Shown in pieces: positions 23,681-32,907 of a DNA stretch of 64,000 nucleotides (its first letter is position 1; each line of letters starts with the position of its first letter). The notes beneath the pieces were generated by a model. It ran no database searches and was not told the DNA's origin. It saw nothing but the letters and a program-made list of their open reading frames with translations. This stretch comes from an uncultured Chloracidobacterium sp. (lineage in GTDB: Bacteria > Acidobacteriota > Blastocatellia > Pyrinomonadales > Pyrinomonadaceae): positions 682,001 through 746,000 of the forward strand of contig CAKZGE010000003.1 in assembly GCA_936914845.1 (NCBI GenBank), in the 5' to 3' direction. The position numbers and the translations under genes were made by a program.

Positions 23681-25162
23681 TTGAGCAAACAGTACATTCT
23701 CGCATTGGACATCGGAACTTCGAGCGTACGTGCCGGGCTTTATGACGTGCAAGGCAATGTTTTGCCCAAAAGCATGGTCAAGCATGAACGGACGCTGGCC
23801 ACGACGGACGACGGCGGTGCTGAGATCGATGCCGACGAAGGCCTTCAACAGGTTGTCGAAGCTATCGATGATGTGCTTGCGAAGTGTGCATCGGTGAATG
23901 GTGAGATAGCGTGGCTTGCGGGCTCTTCCTTCTGGCACAGCCTGGTTGGCGTGGATGGCCGCGGCCGGCCGACAACGAAAGTTTTGGGTTGGGCAGATAC
24001 GCGCAGTCGGGGCCAGAGTGCGGAGTTGAGGCAAGATCTGTCTGAACGAGAGACCCATCAACGTACCGGTGCCCGTTTCCATTCCAGCTTTTGGCCGGCG
24101 AAATTGCTGTGGATCAAACAAACAGCACCGAAGATCTTTCAGCGAACTGACCGTTGGCTTTCTTTTAGTGATTACCTAACGCTTCATTTCTGCGGGCGAG
24201 CCGAAACGAGTGTTTCGATGGCTTCCGCAACCGGAATGTTCGATCAGCGAAAATGCGTTTGGGATAAAAAACTGCTGGATCTTTTAGGCATCGCTGCGGA
24301 AAAGATGCCGATCATCTCTGCGACGGACGATACAGCCTTGTCGCTCGACGAACATTTTCGCCGCCGCTGGCCGCGGCTTAAAGAAACGCGATATTTTCCG
24401 GCGATCGGCGATGGTGCCGCCAATAATATCGGTGCCGGATGCTTAAAGCGTTCGAAAGCGGCATTGATGATCGGAACATCGGGAGCGATGCGGGTGGCAT
24501 TTAAGGGTGATCCGCCCGACAATATACCCGCCGGGCTGTGGTGCTATCGCATCGACCGGCGGAGGGTGATCATAGGCGGAGCTCTCAGCGATGGCGGCGG
24601 ACTTTACCGCTGGATGAAAGACCACATTCGCCTTGATGCTGATGATGACAAGATCGAGGCAGAGATAGCTCAGCGAAAGCCAGGTGCTCACGGCCTGATA
24701 TTTATGCCGTTCGTTGCGGGGGAACGTTCGACCGGCTATCACGAATCGGCTCGCGGGGCGATCATCGGGCTGCGTTCGGCAACGGACTCTGTGGATATCG
24801 TCCAAGCGGCTCTTGAGGCGATCGCTTTTAGGTTTGGTGAGATATTTGACCAACTTAATGATGTATGCCGCGTGCGTGAGGTCATTGCGTCCGGCGGAGC
24901 TTTGCGGGAATCGCCCGTCTGGACACAGATCATAAGCGATGTGCTAAGGCGCGATCTAGTTCTGCCGGAGACGCGTGAGGCTTCTTCGCGAGGAGCGGTG
25001 CTGCATTGCCTAGAACTGCTTGGACAGATAAAACGACTTGATGTATTGCCGACGCCGAAAGGAACATCTTTTAAGAATTCCGCGAAAAGGGCGAAAGAAT
25101 ATGCCGGGCCGCGGTTGCTTCATGCTAAATATTACAAACTGCTTTCTGCCCATATTACCTAA
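23681..25162 (+). CDS. FGGY-family carbohydrate kinase (gluconokinase-like)
   Basis: This 493-residue kinase has the FGGY opening phosphate loop (YILALDIGTSSVRAGLYDVQG), the ATP-site motif LMIGTSGAMRV and the C-terminal VIASGGALRESPVWTQIISDVL. It phosphorylates a sugar or sugar acid. Gluconate or xylulose are the likeliest substrates by resemblance but cannot be decided. The start is a TTG. Transketolase follows 73 bases later on the same strand, which fits pentose-phosphate metabolism. Confidence 0.85.
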   Translation: MSKQYILALDIGTSSVRAGLYDVQGNVLPKSMVKHERTLATTDDGGAEIDADEGLQQVVEAIDDVLAKCASVNGEIAWLAGSSFWHSLVGVDGRGRPTTKVLGWADTRSRGQSAELRQDLSERETHQRTGARFHSSFWPAKLLWIKQTAPKIFQRTDRWLSFSDYLTLHFCGRAETSVSMASATGMFDQRKCVWDKKLLDLLGIAAEKMPIISATDDTALSLDEHFRRRWPRLKETRYFPAIGDGAANNIGAGCLKRSKAALMIGTSGAMRVAFKGDPPDNIPAGLWCYRIDRRRVIIGGALSDGGGLYRWMKDHIRLDADDDKIEAEIAQRKPGAHGLIFMPFVAGERSTGYHESARGAIIGLRSATDSVDIVQAALEAIAFRFGEIFDQLNDVCRVREVIASGGALRESPVWTQIISDVLRRDLVLPETREASSRGAVLHCLELLGQIKRLDVLPTPKGTSFKNSAKRAKEYAGPRLLHAKYYKLLSAHIT

Positions 25163-25235
25163 AAAAGGTTTTGTTGTTTACCCAAATAGCAGCAGAATAG
25201 AATAGAATATTCCTTTTTCAAAACTAACTAATTTT

Positions 25236-27263
25236 ATGGCTACCGCGACCACCAAAAAACACGATCTCGAACAGCTTTGCATAAATACCATTCGGACGCT
25301 TTCGCTCGATGCCGTTCAAAAGGCAAATTCGGGCCATCCGGGCCTTCCATTGGGTATGGCCCCAGCCGCATTTGTGCTTTGGACAAAATTCATGCGGCAC
25401 AATCCGAAAAATCCGAAATGGTTCGATCGCGACCGGTTCCTGCTTTCGGCCGGCCACGGCTCAATGCTCATTTACAGTCTTTTGCACCTGACCGGTTATG
25501 ACCTGTCGCTGCAGGACCTGAAAGAATTTCGCCAGCTCCATTCGAAAACGCCGGGCCACCCGGAAAACTTTTTAACGCCGGGTGTGGAGATAACGACGGG
25601 GCCCCTCGGGCAAGGTTTTGCTAACGGGGTAGGAATGGGCATTGCACAAGCGCATTTGGAGGCCCGATTCAACCGCAAAGGTTTTAGGGTGATCGACCAT
25701 TTCATATATTGTATCTGTTCGGACGGAGACCTGATGGAAGGCGTCGCCTACGAGGCAGCATCGCTTGCCGGCCATCTAAAACTCGGCAATCTCATCTACC
25801 TTTACGATGACAACCGCATTACCATCGACGGATCGACCGATCTGGCGTTTACAGAAGACGTTACAGAAAGGTTTGAAGCTGCCGGTTGGAGCGTTTCAGT
25901 GGTCGAAGACGGCAATGATACGAAAGCGATCGAAAAAGCGATAAAAGATGCGCAGAAGATCAAAGATAAACCAAAACTGATCCGTGTGAAAACGATAATC
26001 GGGTTTGGAATGCCGAAACAAGGGACATCAAAAGCCCATTCGGATGCTCCGGGTGAAGAAGCGGTAAAGGAAACAAAACGCAATCTCGGAATGGACGAAA
26101 ACAAGACGTTCTTCGTTTCAAAGGAGGTTCAAGCCCACTTTCGCGAAGCCGTAAAAAAAGGAGCATTGCTTGAGAAAGATTGGGAAGCCTTGGTCAAAAA
26201 ATATGAAAAGCAGTTTCCTGAGCTCGGACAAACATTAAAGGACACACGTGAAGGTAAATTGCCGGCGGGTTGGGAAAAGTCGCTGCCGAAATTCGCGGAT
26301 GTTGAATCAAAAGCTACCCGTGCCTATTCCGGAGAGGTGATCAACGCGATAGCAGATGCTGTTCCGCAATTGATAGGCGGGTCTGCCGATCTTGCTCCTT
26401 CGAACAACACGACCATCAAAGATTCGACCGATTTTCAATTTGGAAAATACGAAGGGCGAAATCTTCACTACGGTGTCCGCGAGCATGCGATGGGTTCGGC
26501 AATGAATGGCATGGCTCTATACGGCAGCGTCATACCTTTTGGCGGAACTTTCCAAACGTTTTCAGACTATATGCGGCCGGCGATCAGGCTGGCGGCTCTT
26601 TCGCGGATCCAGACGATTTTCGTTTTCACCCACGATTCGATCGGCCTCGGCGAAGACGGCCCGACGCACCAATCAGTAGAGCATTTAGCCGCCCTTCGTG
26701 CTATTCCGCAACTGGCCGTCATTCGACCATGTGATGCCGCCGAAACCCGCGAAATGTGGCGTGCGGCTTTGCTGCGAAAAGACGGGCCGACCGCTTTTGC
26801 TCTTTCGCGGCAAAAGGTGGCGGTGATCGACCGCAAGAAGTTTGGCGATGCGAAAGGCTTGCACAAAGGGGCATATGTGCTGGCAGAAGCCGAAGATAAA
26901 AATGGCAAAGCGGCTGAACCGGCGGCGATCATCATTGCGACCGGTTCTGAGGTCGGTTTGGCAATGGACGCTCGCGAAAAGCTAGCAGCCGGCGGTGTGC
27001 CGGTGCGTGTCGTTTCTATGCCGTGCTGGGAATTTTTCGACGCGCAGCCGCAGAAGTATAAAGATGAGGTGCTGCCGCCGAAGATCAAGGCTAGATTGGC
27101 GGTCGAAGCCGGAGTTTCGATGGGCTGGCACAAATATGTCGGCGACGAAGGTGCCGTTTTGGGCGTTGATCGCTTCGGAGAATCAGCCCCGGCCGAAGAT
27201 GTGTTCCGCGATTACGGCTTCACCGTGGAAAATGTCGTCAAAATGACGAAGAAATTGTTGTAG
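25236..27263 (+). CDS. tkt: transketolase
   Basis: This 675-residue thiamine-diphosphate enzyme moves two-carbon units between sugar phosphates. It has KANSGHPGLPLGMAP at the start, the ThDP motif CSDGDLMEGVAYEAASLAGH (GDG...N-like), the middle domain with FTHDSIGLGEDGPTHQSVEHLA and the C-terminal domain with IIATGSEVGLAMDA and GVDRFGESAPAEDVF. Length is normal. The sugar kinase upstream likely feeds the same pathway. Confidence 0.95.
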   Translation: MATATTKKHDLEQLCINTIRTLSLDAVQKANSGHPGLPLGMAPAAFVLWTKFMRHNPKNPKWFDRDRFLLSAGHGSMLIYSLLHLTGYDLSLQDLKEFRQLHSKTPGHPENFLTPGVEITTGPLGQGFANGVGMGIAQAHLEARFNRKGFRVIDHFIYCICSDGDLMEGVAYEAASLAGHLKLGNLIYLYDDNRITIDGSTDLAFTEDVTERFEAAGWSVSVVEDGNDTKAIEKAIKDAQKIKDKPKLIRVKTIIGFGMPKQGTSKAHSDAPGEEAVKETKRNLGMDENKTFFVSKEVQAHFREAVKKGALLEKDWEALVKKYEKQFPELGQTLKDTREGKLPAGWEKSLPKFADVESKATRAYSGEVINAIADAVPQLIGGSADLAPSNNTTIKDSTDFQFGKYEGRNLHYGVREHAMGSAMNGMALYGSVIPFGGTFQTFSDYMRPAIRLAALSRIQTIFVFTHDSIGLGEDGPTHQSVEHLAALRAIPQLAVIRPCDAAETREMWRAALLRKDGPTAFALSRQKVAVIDRKKFGDAKGLHKGAYVLAEAEDKNGKAAEPAAIIIATGSEVGLAMDAREKLAAGGVPVRVVSMPCWEFFDAQPQKYKDEVLPPKIKARLAVEAGVSMGWHKYVGDEGAVLGVDRFGESAPAEDVFRDYGFTVENVVKMTKKLL

Positions 27264-27288
27264 TTGTTTCAAGGCAGGTATCTTTCCC

Positions 27289-27792
27289 GTGGCGAGTGTC
27301 AAGACAATTTTGATCGATCAATTCACCGCTTGTTGGGATGAAAACGAGTGGTTCGTCGCTTTGAAGAACGCGATCGAAGGGATGACGGCAGAAGAAGCTT
27401 CTTGGTCACCCGCCGGTTCTGATAGGTCGGTGTGGAAGCTTTTGACGCACCTGAACTATTACAATAATGCTTGGTTGATAAGATTCAGCGGCGGCGAATA
27501 CGTCTATCCGGAAGGAGCCACCAACGATGACACATTCGCTGTTGCCGATGTTCTGAGCGACGATGGTTTGAAAGAGGAACTTAGGCGCACGGAGCAGATA
27601 ATGGAAGATTGGCGGACAGCACTGCGGGCGGCTGATGAGCACCGCTTCGATGAGCCGATCTCACCGGAAAATGCTTCACTGTGGTCGCAGGTAATATCTG
27701 ACATCAACACGCATACCGCGTATCACGCCGGTCAAATACTGCTTTTAAGAAAACTTCACGGAACCTGGGATCCGGCGAAAGGCGTTTCCTAG
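27289..27792 (+). CDS. DinB-family protein
   Basis: This 167-residue four-helix-bundle protein has the DinB metal-site pattern: H in LLTHLNYYNNAW and two His in HTAYHAGQILLLR. Family members include metal-dependent thiol S-transferases. The start is GTG, 25 bases after tkt. Substrate unknown. Confidence 0.85.
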   Translation: MASVKTILIDQFTACWDENEWFVALKNAIEGMTAEEASWSPAGSDRSVWKLLTHLNYYNNAWLIRFSGGEYVYPEGATNDDTFAVADVLSDDGLKEELRRTEQIMEDWRTALRAADEHRFDEPISPENASLWSQVISDINTHTAYHAGQILLLRKLHGTWDPAKGVS

Positions 27793-27865
27793 ACAGATGA
27801 TCATAAAAGAATGGCCCAAGCCGCCGGAGGCGACGTGAGCCAAACTGTGATCAAAAGGCTTAAGA

Positions 27866-28288
27866 TCACTGTTCTTTGAACTTACACGAAGCAGATTCTT
27901 CCCAGCTTTTCAGCTCGTACATGTTATCAAGCCCGCGAAATACGACAGCGGTAACGTTAAAGCGGCGGTCTTTGCCGGTTCCGGTGTTTTCGGCAACATG
28001 CAGACACATACGATAATTTGTGCCCGCAACGATCTGGCGTTCAGCCTTTTTGACCTTGAGCAGCTTTAATGAGCTGTTCGGCAGCTCCTCATCCTTTTTG
28101 GTGACAGCCAGATCGGCGGCGGCTTTCGCATCGGCATCGCCTTTTTCGACCTTTTTATAACCGCCGACCTTAACATCTTTTTTGGGGACTTCTGATGCGG
28201 GGACGGTCTGGGCGGATACGGAAAAAGCTCCGAAAGCGAATATCGCGATCAAGAAAGCGATAGCGGAAAGAGATTTGTTGGTTTTCAT
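27866..28288 (-). CDS. secreted cystatin-like protease inhibitor
   Basis: This 140-residue protein has a signal peptide (LSAIAFLIAIFAFGAFSVSAQ). The mature part shows the three cystatin inhibitory elements in order: the N-terminal Gly pair at 42-43 (VGGYKKVEKGDADAKAAADLAV), the first hairpin QIVAG at 85-89, and a C-terminal hairpin Trp at 129 (YELKSWEESA). The helix after GG resembles plant cystatins. Cystatins block papain-like cysteine proteases. Its start overlaps the stop of the serine hydrolase gene by four bases (ATGA), so the two are coupled. Confidence 0.75.
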   Translation of the reverse strand: MKTNKSLSAIAFLIAIFAFGAFSVSAQTVPASEVPKKDVKVGGYKKVEKGDADAKAAADLAVTKKDEELPNSSLKLLKVKKAERQIVAGTNYRMCLHVAENTGTGKDRRFNVTAVVFRGLDNMYELKSWEESASCKFKEQ

Positions 28289-29517
28289 TGTTTCAAATTT
28301 CCCTGTTTGATCTTTATTGATTCGAAATAGTTGTTTATCGTCTGCCGGATCCGGCCGACGTGATCGTTTTCCGGCGGGGTAGTTCCAGAATTTACGATCG
28401 TCGTATTAGAGATGACAAGCGAAGCGGTTCGCGTTGCCGGTTCAAATTGCAGATAGCTGATAAAACCATTTTGGTCGCCGCCATGACCGATGTATGTCCG
28501 GTCGCCGGTGCGGTTCAAAAAATAGATAAGCCCGATGTCGGTCGTAAAGCCCGGGTTGCCGTTGGCGTCAAGTTTGGCCGGCAATTGGGGCTGCCACATT
28601 TCTTCCAAAGAGGACCGTTTCAATATATTGTCGTAAGCCTGTTGGTGTTGCGGGTCACCCGTCAAAAATGCAAGATATTTCACCATATCGGAAAGGGGAG
28701 AATTGAGCCCGCTATTTGATACAGTAATGCCCGTATCGGCATCGAAAACGCCTTCGGTTCGTTTGCCGTCCTCAATATAATACGAATGAGAGCGGCGGTC
28801 GAGCAGATGCCGCGGCGTTGTGTCGAAATAAGAATCGAACATTTTCAACGGTCGAAGGATATTCTTATCGACATAGACCTCGTAATCCTCACCAGCCAAT
28901 GTTTCAATGATACGGCCAAGATAAATGATCGCAGGATTTGAATAACTGTATTTGCTGCCGGGTTTGAACAAGATCTCCGTAAATGGATACATCGCTACGA
29001 GCTGGGAATATTCCTTGGGTTCGAACGGTTCCCAAGGTTTATTGTTGCGCCAAGGCCAAGTGCCATTTCGAAATCCGCCGGAATGGGTAAGCAGATGCTT
29101 GATGGTGATGTCGTCCATCGAACCGAAACTATTATGGATCTTTCGCAGCTCCGGCAGATATTTGGTTACCGGATCGTCAAGCTTTAAAAGACCGCGGTCG
29201 CGAAGCTGCATAATGGCGATGCCGGCAAAAGGTTTGGTGTTCGATGCCCAATGGTAGATAGTTTCGCGGGAAATTTTTTGTCCGCCGGTCAAATTGGCAG
29301 AACCCAGATGTTGTTCGCAGATGATATTGTTGATACTAGTGACGATCAAGCTGCTACCGACGATAGCCGCCTCCGCCGTTTCCTTTTTAAACACATCCCG
29401 CAGTTTTTGCAGTTCGGCATCTTTCGTCTCACACCGCGCAACTGAGAGAGTCGGCAGCAAAAATACGCACAAAGCACCCCACGCCGCGAGCAAAAATATA
29501 TTAGATGGCTTTAGCAT
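28285..29517 (-). CDS. secreted beta-lactamase-family serine hydrolase (class C-like fold)
   Basis: This 410-residue protein has a signal peptide (FLLAAWGALCVFLLPTLSVA) and the serine-hydrolase motifs of the beta-lactamase/DD-peptidase superfamily: S92-x-x-K95 (HWASNTKPF), Y-S-N (SYSNPAIIYLGRI) and a late HGG motif (YIGHGGDQNGF). Esterase, D-aminopeptidase or DD-peptidase activity is as likely as beta-lactamase activity. It is the first gene of a two-gene unit with the cystatin-like protein. Confidence 0.85.
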   Translation of the reverse strand: MLKPSNIFLLAAWGALCVFLLPTLSVARCETKDAELQKLRDVFKKETAEAAIVGSSLIVTSINNIICEQHLGSANLTGGQKISRETIYHWASNTKPFAGIAIMQLRDRGLLKLDDPVTKYLPELRKIHNSFGSMDDITIKHLLTHSGGFRNGTWPWRNNKPWEPFEPKEYSQLVAMYPFTEILFKPGSKYSYSNPAIIYLGRIIETLAGEDYEVYVDKNILRPLKMFDSYFDTTPRHLLDRRSHSYYIEDGKRTEGVFDADTGITVSNSGLNSPLSDMVKYLAFLTGDPQHQQAYDNILKRSSLEEMWQPQLPAKLDANGNPGFTTDIGLIYFLNRTGDRTYIGHGGDQNGFISYLQFEPATRTASLVISNTTIVNSGTTPPENDHVGRIRQTINNYFESIKIKQGNLKQ

Positions 29518-29658
29518 TGATGATTTTGCGAGAATTGTAACATAGGTTAATGTTCACGGCCGTCAAATAACGCCGGAGCGTGTAAGTAAAAATTTATCCG
29601 CCGTCGAGCGTCGCCGGTCGTATATTGCCGGCAATAGCTGTTATATTAAATATGCGTT

Positions 29659-31545
29659 ATGAGTATCTACGAGCAATTTTCTGAACAGCAGCGGTTTGCC
29701 TGTCGCGTTATTGCGGATCACGCGCGGTCAACGGCGTTTTCGATCGCGGACGGCATTTTGCCCGGCAATGAAGGGCGCAACTACGTTCTGCGCAAGATAA
29801 TGCGGCGGGCGATCTATCATGGCCGAGAACACCTCGGACTAAAGAACGCTTTTTTCTATAAGGTCTGTGATCTGGTCGTTGATGAAATGAAGGGAGCATA
29901 TCCCGAACTCGAGACGCAGCGAGATTTTATCGGCAAAATGGTGCGGCTGGAAGAAGAGCGTTTTGGCAACACGGTCACGGTCGGTCTGGCGAAGCTCGAA
30001 GAACTGGATCTTGCCAGTGAAGAAGGCATCAGCCCGACGCTGTTTTCGGATGTTGCAAAGCTTTACGATACCTACGGAACGCCGCGGGACCTGATCCGCG
30101 TTTATTTGGAAGAAAAGGGAATTGGTCTGGAAGAAGAGGAATTTGATCAAAGATTCGACGCGGCGTTGCAGGAACTGCAGAAACAGGGCTCGGTCGGGCA
30201 TACGGAACGACGTTCGCAGATCAACCCGATCTATGCCGAATTGCTTGAAACGAGCGGCGGAAGTGTTTTTCACGGATACGATGCGACAACATTTGATGAT
30301 GCAAAGGTCGTTGCGATCTTTGATGGCGACCGCCAGGTCGATAAATTGAGCGAAGGCGAGCAGGGCGGTATCGTCCTTAATGAGACACCTTTTTATGCCG
30401 AATCCGGCGGCCAAGTGGGCGATACGGGCCGGTTGGCCTCCGCCGACACCGCGTTGAACGTCGCCGATGCATATGCTCCGCTGCCGGGGCTTATCATTCA
30501 TAAAGTCACGGTCGAAAAAGGGACGGTTCGGCCGGGCGACCACGTAACGGCTTCCGTTGATGTGCAAAAACGGGACGCTACGCGACGAAACCACACCGCA
30601 ACTCATCTGGTTCATGCAGCTTTGCGCGAAGTTTTGGGCACCCACATAAAGCAGGCCGGTTCGGTCGTTGCACCGAGCTATCTGCGTTTTGATTTTACGC
30701 ATTATCAACCGCTGGCACCCGAGGAGGTGGCGGAGGTAGAAGACCTTGTAAACCGATATATTCTCGAAAACCACCCTGTCACGACGGACATCATGGCGAT
30801 CGAAGATGCGATGCGAAGCGGAGCGATGGCTCTGTTCGGCGAAAAATATGGCTCAGATGTGCGTGTTTTGAGCGTCGGAGACGGAGTTTTTTCGCGCGAA
30901 TTGTGCGGCGGGACCCATGTCCGTGCAACGGGTGATATTGGCAGTTTCAAGATCACATCAGATGAAGCGATCGCTTCAGGTGTAAGGCGCATCAGAGCCA
31001 TCACGGGGTTCGATTCTTTCAATCGCTTCCGCGATGACGAACTGCTGATCGACCGTTCGTTGAACGCACTGAAAACGCAGCGGGACAATTTACCGAACGC
31101 CATCGAAAGACTGCAGGAAGAACTAAAGCGGGCTCGTCGCGAAAACGATGAATTGAAACTGAAGATCGCCACCGGCAATGGCGGAGCAAGCGGCGGCGAC
31201 GAAGACATCCGTGATGTGAACGGAATAAAAGTGCTTGCCCGGATCGTAGAAGGGCTAGATGGCAATGCCGTTAGGCAGCTTTCAGATACATTATTGGCGC
31301 GGCTTAAAAGCGGCATCGTGATAATTGGCCGAAAAGAGGAAGATAAGGCCGGATTGGTAGTTCGTGTTTCGGATGATCTGACGGGCAAGATACGCGCGGG
31401 AAATGTGATCAAAGAGATCGTGCCTGTTATTGGCGGCCGCGGCGGTGGAAAGGCAGATATGGCCGAAGGCGGCGGGCCGAATGCAGAAAAGCTCCAAGAT
31501 GCGATCGATGCCGCATATCAGGTCATTGCAGATCTCGCCGCCTAG
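29659..31545 (+). CDS. alanyl-tRNA synthetase-like protein lacking the catalytic domain
   Basis: This 628-residue protein aligns by motif with AlaRS from the tRNA-recognition domain onward: VIADHARSTAFSIADGILPGNEGRNYVLRKIMRRA. The editing domain has the zinc/active-site pairs H312-TAT-H316 and C416-GGT-H420, and the C-terminal DHHA1-type domain ends in GGRGGGKADMAEGGG. The aminoacylation domain (about 260-270 residues) is absent: an in-frame TAA lies 12 bases before the ATG and the preceding gene is on the other strand. It should hydrolyse Ser/Gly-tRNA(Ala) in trans, or pair with a separate catalytic subunit. An N-truncated pseudogene cannot be excluded, but 628 codons remain open. Confidence 0.85.
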   Translation: MSIYEQFSEQQRFACRVIADHARSTAFSIADGILPGNEGRNYVLRKIMRRAIYHGREHLGLKNAFFYKVCDLVVDEMKGAYPELETQRDFIGKMVRLEEERFGNTVTVGLAKLEELDLASEEGISPTLFSDVAKLYDTYGTPRDLIRVYLEEKGIGLEEEEFDQRFDAALQELQKQGSVGHTERRSQINPIYAELLETSGGSVFHGYDATTFDDAKVVAIFDGDRQVDKLSEGEQGGIVLNETPFYAESGGQVGDTGRLASADTALNVADAYAPLPGLIIHKVTVEKGTVRPGDHVTASVDVQKRDATRRNHTATHLVHAALREVLGTHIKQAGSVVAPSYLRFDFTHYQPLAPEEVAEVEDLVNRYILENHPVTTDIMAIEDAMRSGAMALFGEKYGSDVRVLSVGDGVFSRELCGGTHVRATGDIGSFKITSDEAIASGVRRIRAITGFDSFNRFRDDELLIDRSLNALKTQRDNLPNAIERLQEELKRARRENDELKLKIATGNGGASGGDEDIRDVNGIKVLARIVEGLDGNAVRQLSDTLLARLKSGIVIIGRKEEDKAGLVVRVSDDLTGKIRAGNVIKEIVPVIGGRGGGKADMAEGGGPNAEKLQDAIDAAYQVIADLAA

Positions 31546-31548
31546 TGC

Positions 31549-32901
31549 CTATTTCGCAGATAGAGCGGGCTGTTCGCGACGCTTTCCGGTTCGGCCGAAA
31601 AAGCGCAGCGAAAGCACGATCGACGAAAAGGTCAGTCCGAGAATAAAGCCGACCCAAATGCCCGCCGCATTCATTTCAAAATGAAAGGCCAATAAATATC
31701 CGGACGGCAGACCGACGATCCAATATGCGACGGCGATCAAACCGGTCGGCACCTTGACATCTTTGATGCCGCGAAGAAGTCCCGCTCCGACGGCTTGGGT
31801 TGCGTCAGAGATCTGAAATACCGCCGCGTATAGAAGCAGCGTCGCCGCCAGGTTTACAACGGCCGGTTCACTATTAAATCCGTGGGCGATCGGCATGCGG
31901 AACAGAGCAAAGACCAGGGCGCAAGCGACGCCATATACCACCGCAGTTATTAGCGTACTTTTGCCGATATGGGCTATCGTGCTCCAATCGCCGCGACCAA
32001 AATTATTGCTCGTACGGATCGAACCTCCCTGTGCCAGGCCGGTCGAAACCATAAAGGTAAAGGCGGCACAGGAGATCGCGATCTGATGAGCTGCGAGCGA
32101 AACGGCGTCGATCATGCCGATCAATATTGCGGAAACAGCAAAAGCACCGATCTCTAACCCCATCTGCAGCCCGGATGGAATGCCGATGTTCAAAAGGCTG
32201 CGCATGGTCGAAACGCGAAGCTGCCATTGATCGCCCCGCAGGGCCGTATAGCGGCGAAAGGCCGGAAGCGTCAAAACAACTATACCGAGAACGCCGAACA
32301 TTCCGATCCGGGTGATCAATGTTCCCCACCCGGCTCCGGCCAGCTCAAGCCGCGGAAGGCCCCAATTGCCATAGATCAAAAGCCAATTCAAGAACAAATT
32401 GATCGGCAGCGAAACGACGGAGATAAGCATCGCCAGCCGAGTTTTTTCCAATCCGTCCGTAAATTGCTTTAGCGTCATGAAAAGCAGCATCGGAATGATC
32501 GACCATGCCATCAATTTCATGAAGGGCACAGCCAGCCGTACTACCTCGGGATCCTGCCGCAAAATATCAAGAACTCCGGTATTGAACGCGAGACCTGCCG
32601 CGATTGCGACGGCAACGGCCCCACATAGCCAAAATCCATTGAAAAGATAATGAGAGACCATGGCATCGTCATTCTTGCCGTTCACCATTGAAACCATTTG
32701 CGAAACGGACATCGTTAGACCGATACCGAAAATAAAAGGAATGTTGATGACACTAAAAACGAGTGCGGCGGCGGCCAAATGTTTATAACTGACGGCGCCG
32801 ACCATCATGGCGTCGATCATATGAAGCGCCATTTGAGCAAGCTCGCCTAAAATTATCGGAAAGGCGAGCTTTATTGTGCGTTTGGCTTGAAACCAGAGCA
32901 T
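31549..32901 (-). CDS. MATE-family efflux transporter
   Basis: This 450-residue protein has twelve predicted helices in two similar halves. It has MATE family features: AFPIILGELAQMALHMIDAMMVG at the start, LAAAALVFSVINIPFIFGIGLTMSVSQMVS, and in the second half GIPSGLQMGLEIGAFAVSAILIG. Such pumps export cationic drugs or metabolites with Na+ or H+. It is convergent with the alaS-like gene (3 bases apart). The EamA gene upstream is 6 bases away and probably cotranscribed. Confidence 0.92.
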   Translation of the reverse strand: MLWFQAKRTIKLAFPIILGELAQMALHMIDAMMVGAVSYKHLAAAALVFSVINIPFIFGIGLTMSVSQMVSMVNGKNDDAMVSHYLFNGFWLCGAVAVAIAAGLAFNTGVLDILRQDPEVVRLAVPFMKLMAWSIIPMLLFMTLKQFTDGLEKTRLAMLISVVSLPINLFLNWLLIYGNWGLPRLELAGAGWGTLITRIGMFGVLGIVVLTLPAFRRYTALRGDQWQLRVSTMRSLLNIGIPSGLQMGLEIGAFAVSAILIGMIDAVSLAAHQIAISCAAFTFMVSTGLAQGGSIRTSNNFGRGDWSTIAHIGKSTLITAVVYGVACALVFALFRMPIAHGFNSEPAVVNLAATLLLYAAVFQISDATQAVGAGLLRGIKDVKVPTGLIAVAYWIVGLPSGYLLAFHFEMNAAGIWVGFILGLTFSSIVLSLRFFGRTGKRREQPALSAK

Positions 32902-32907
32902 CTGACC

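Noticed and set aside
29518..29658. Possible hidden catalytic half of the alanyl-tRNA synthetase upstream
   Set aside because: Only 141 bases lie between the two divergent genes, and an in-frame stop lies at 29647. The domain cannot fit.
29839..30774. 311-residue minus-strand frame opposite the AlaRS-like gene
   Set aside because: It is the antisense of conserved editing-domain sequence; no family features and no ribosome-binding site.
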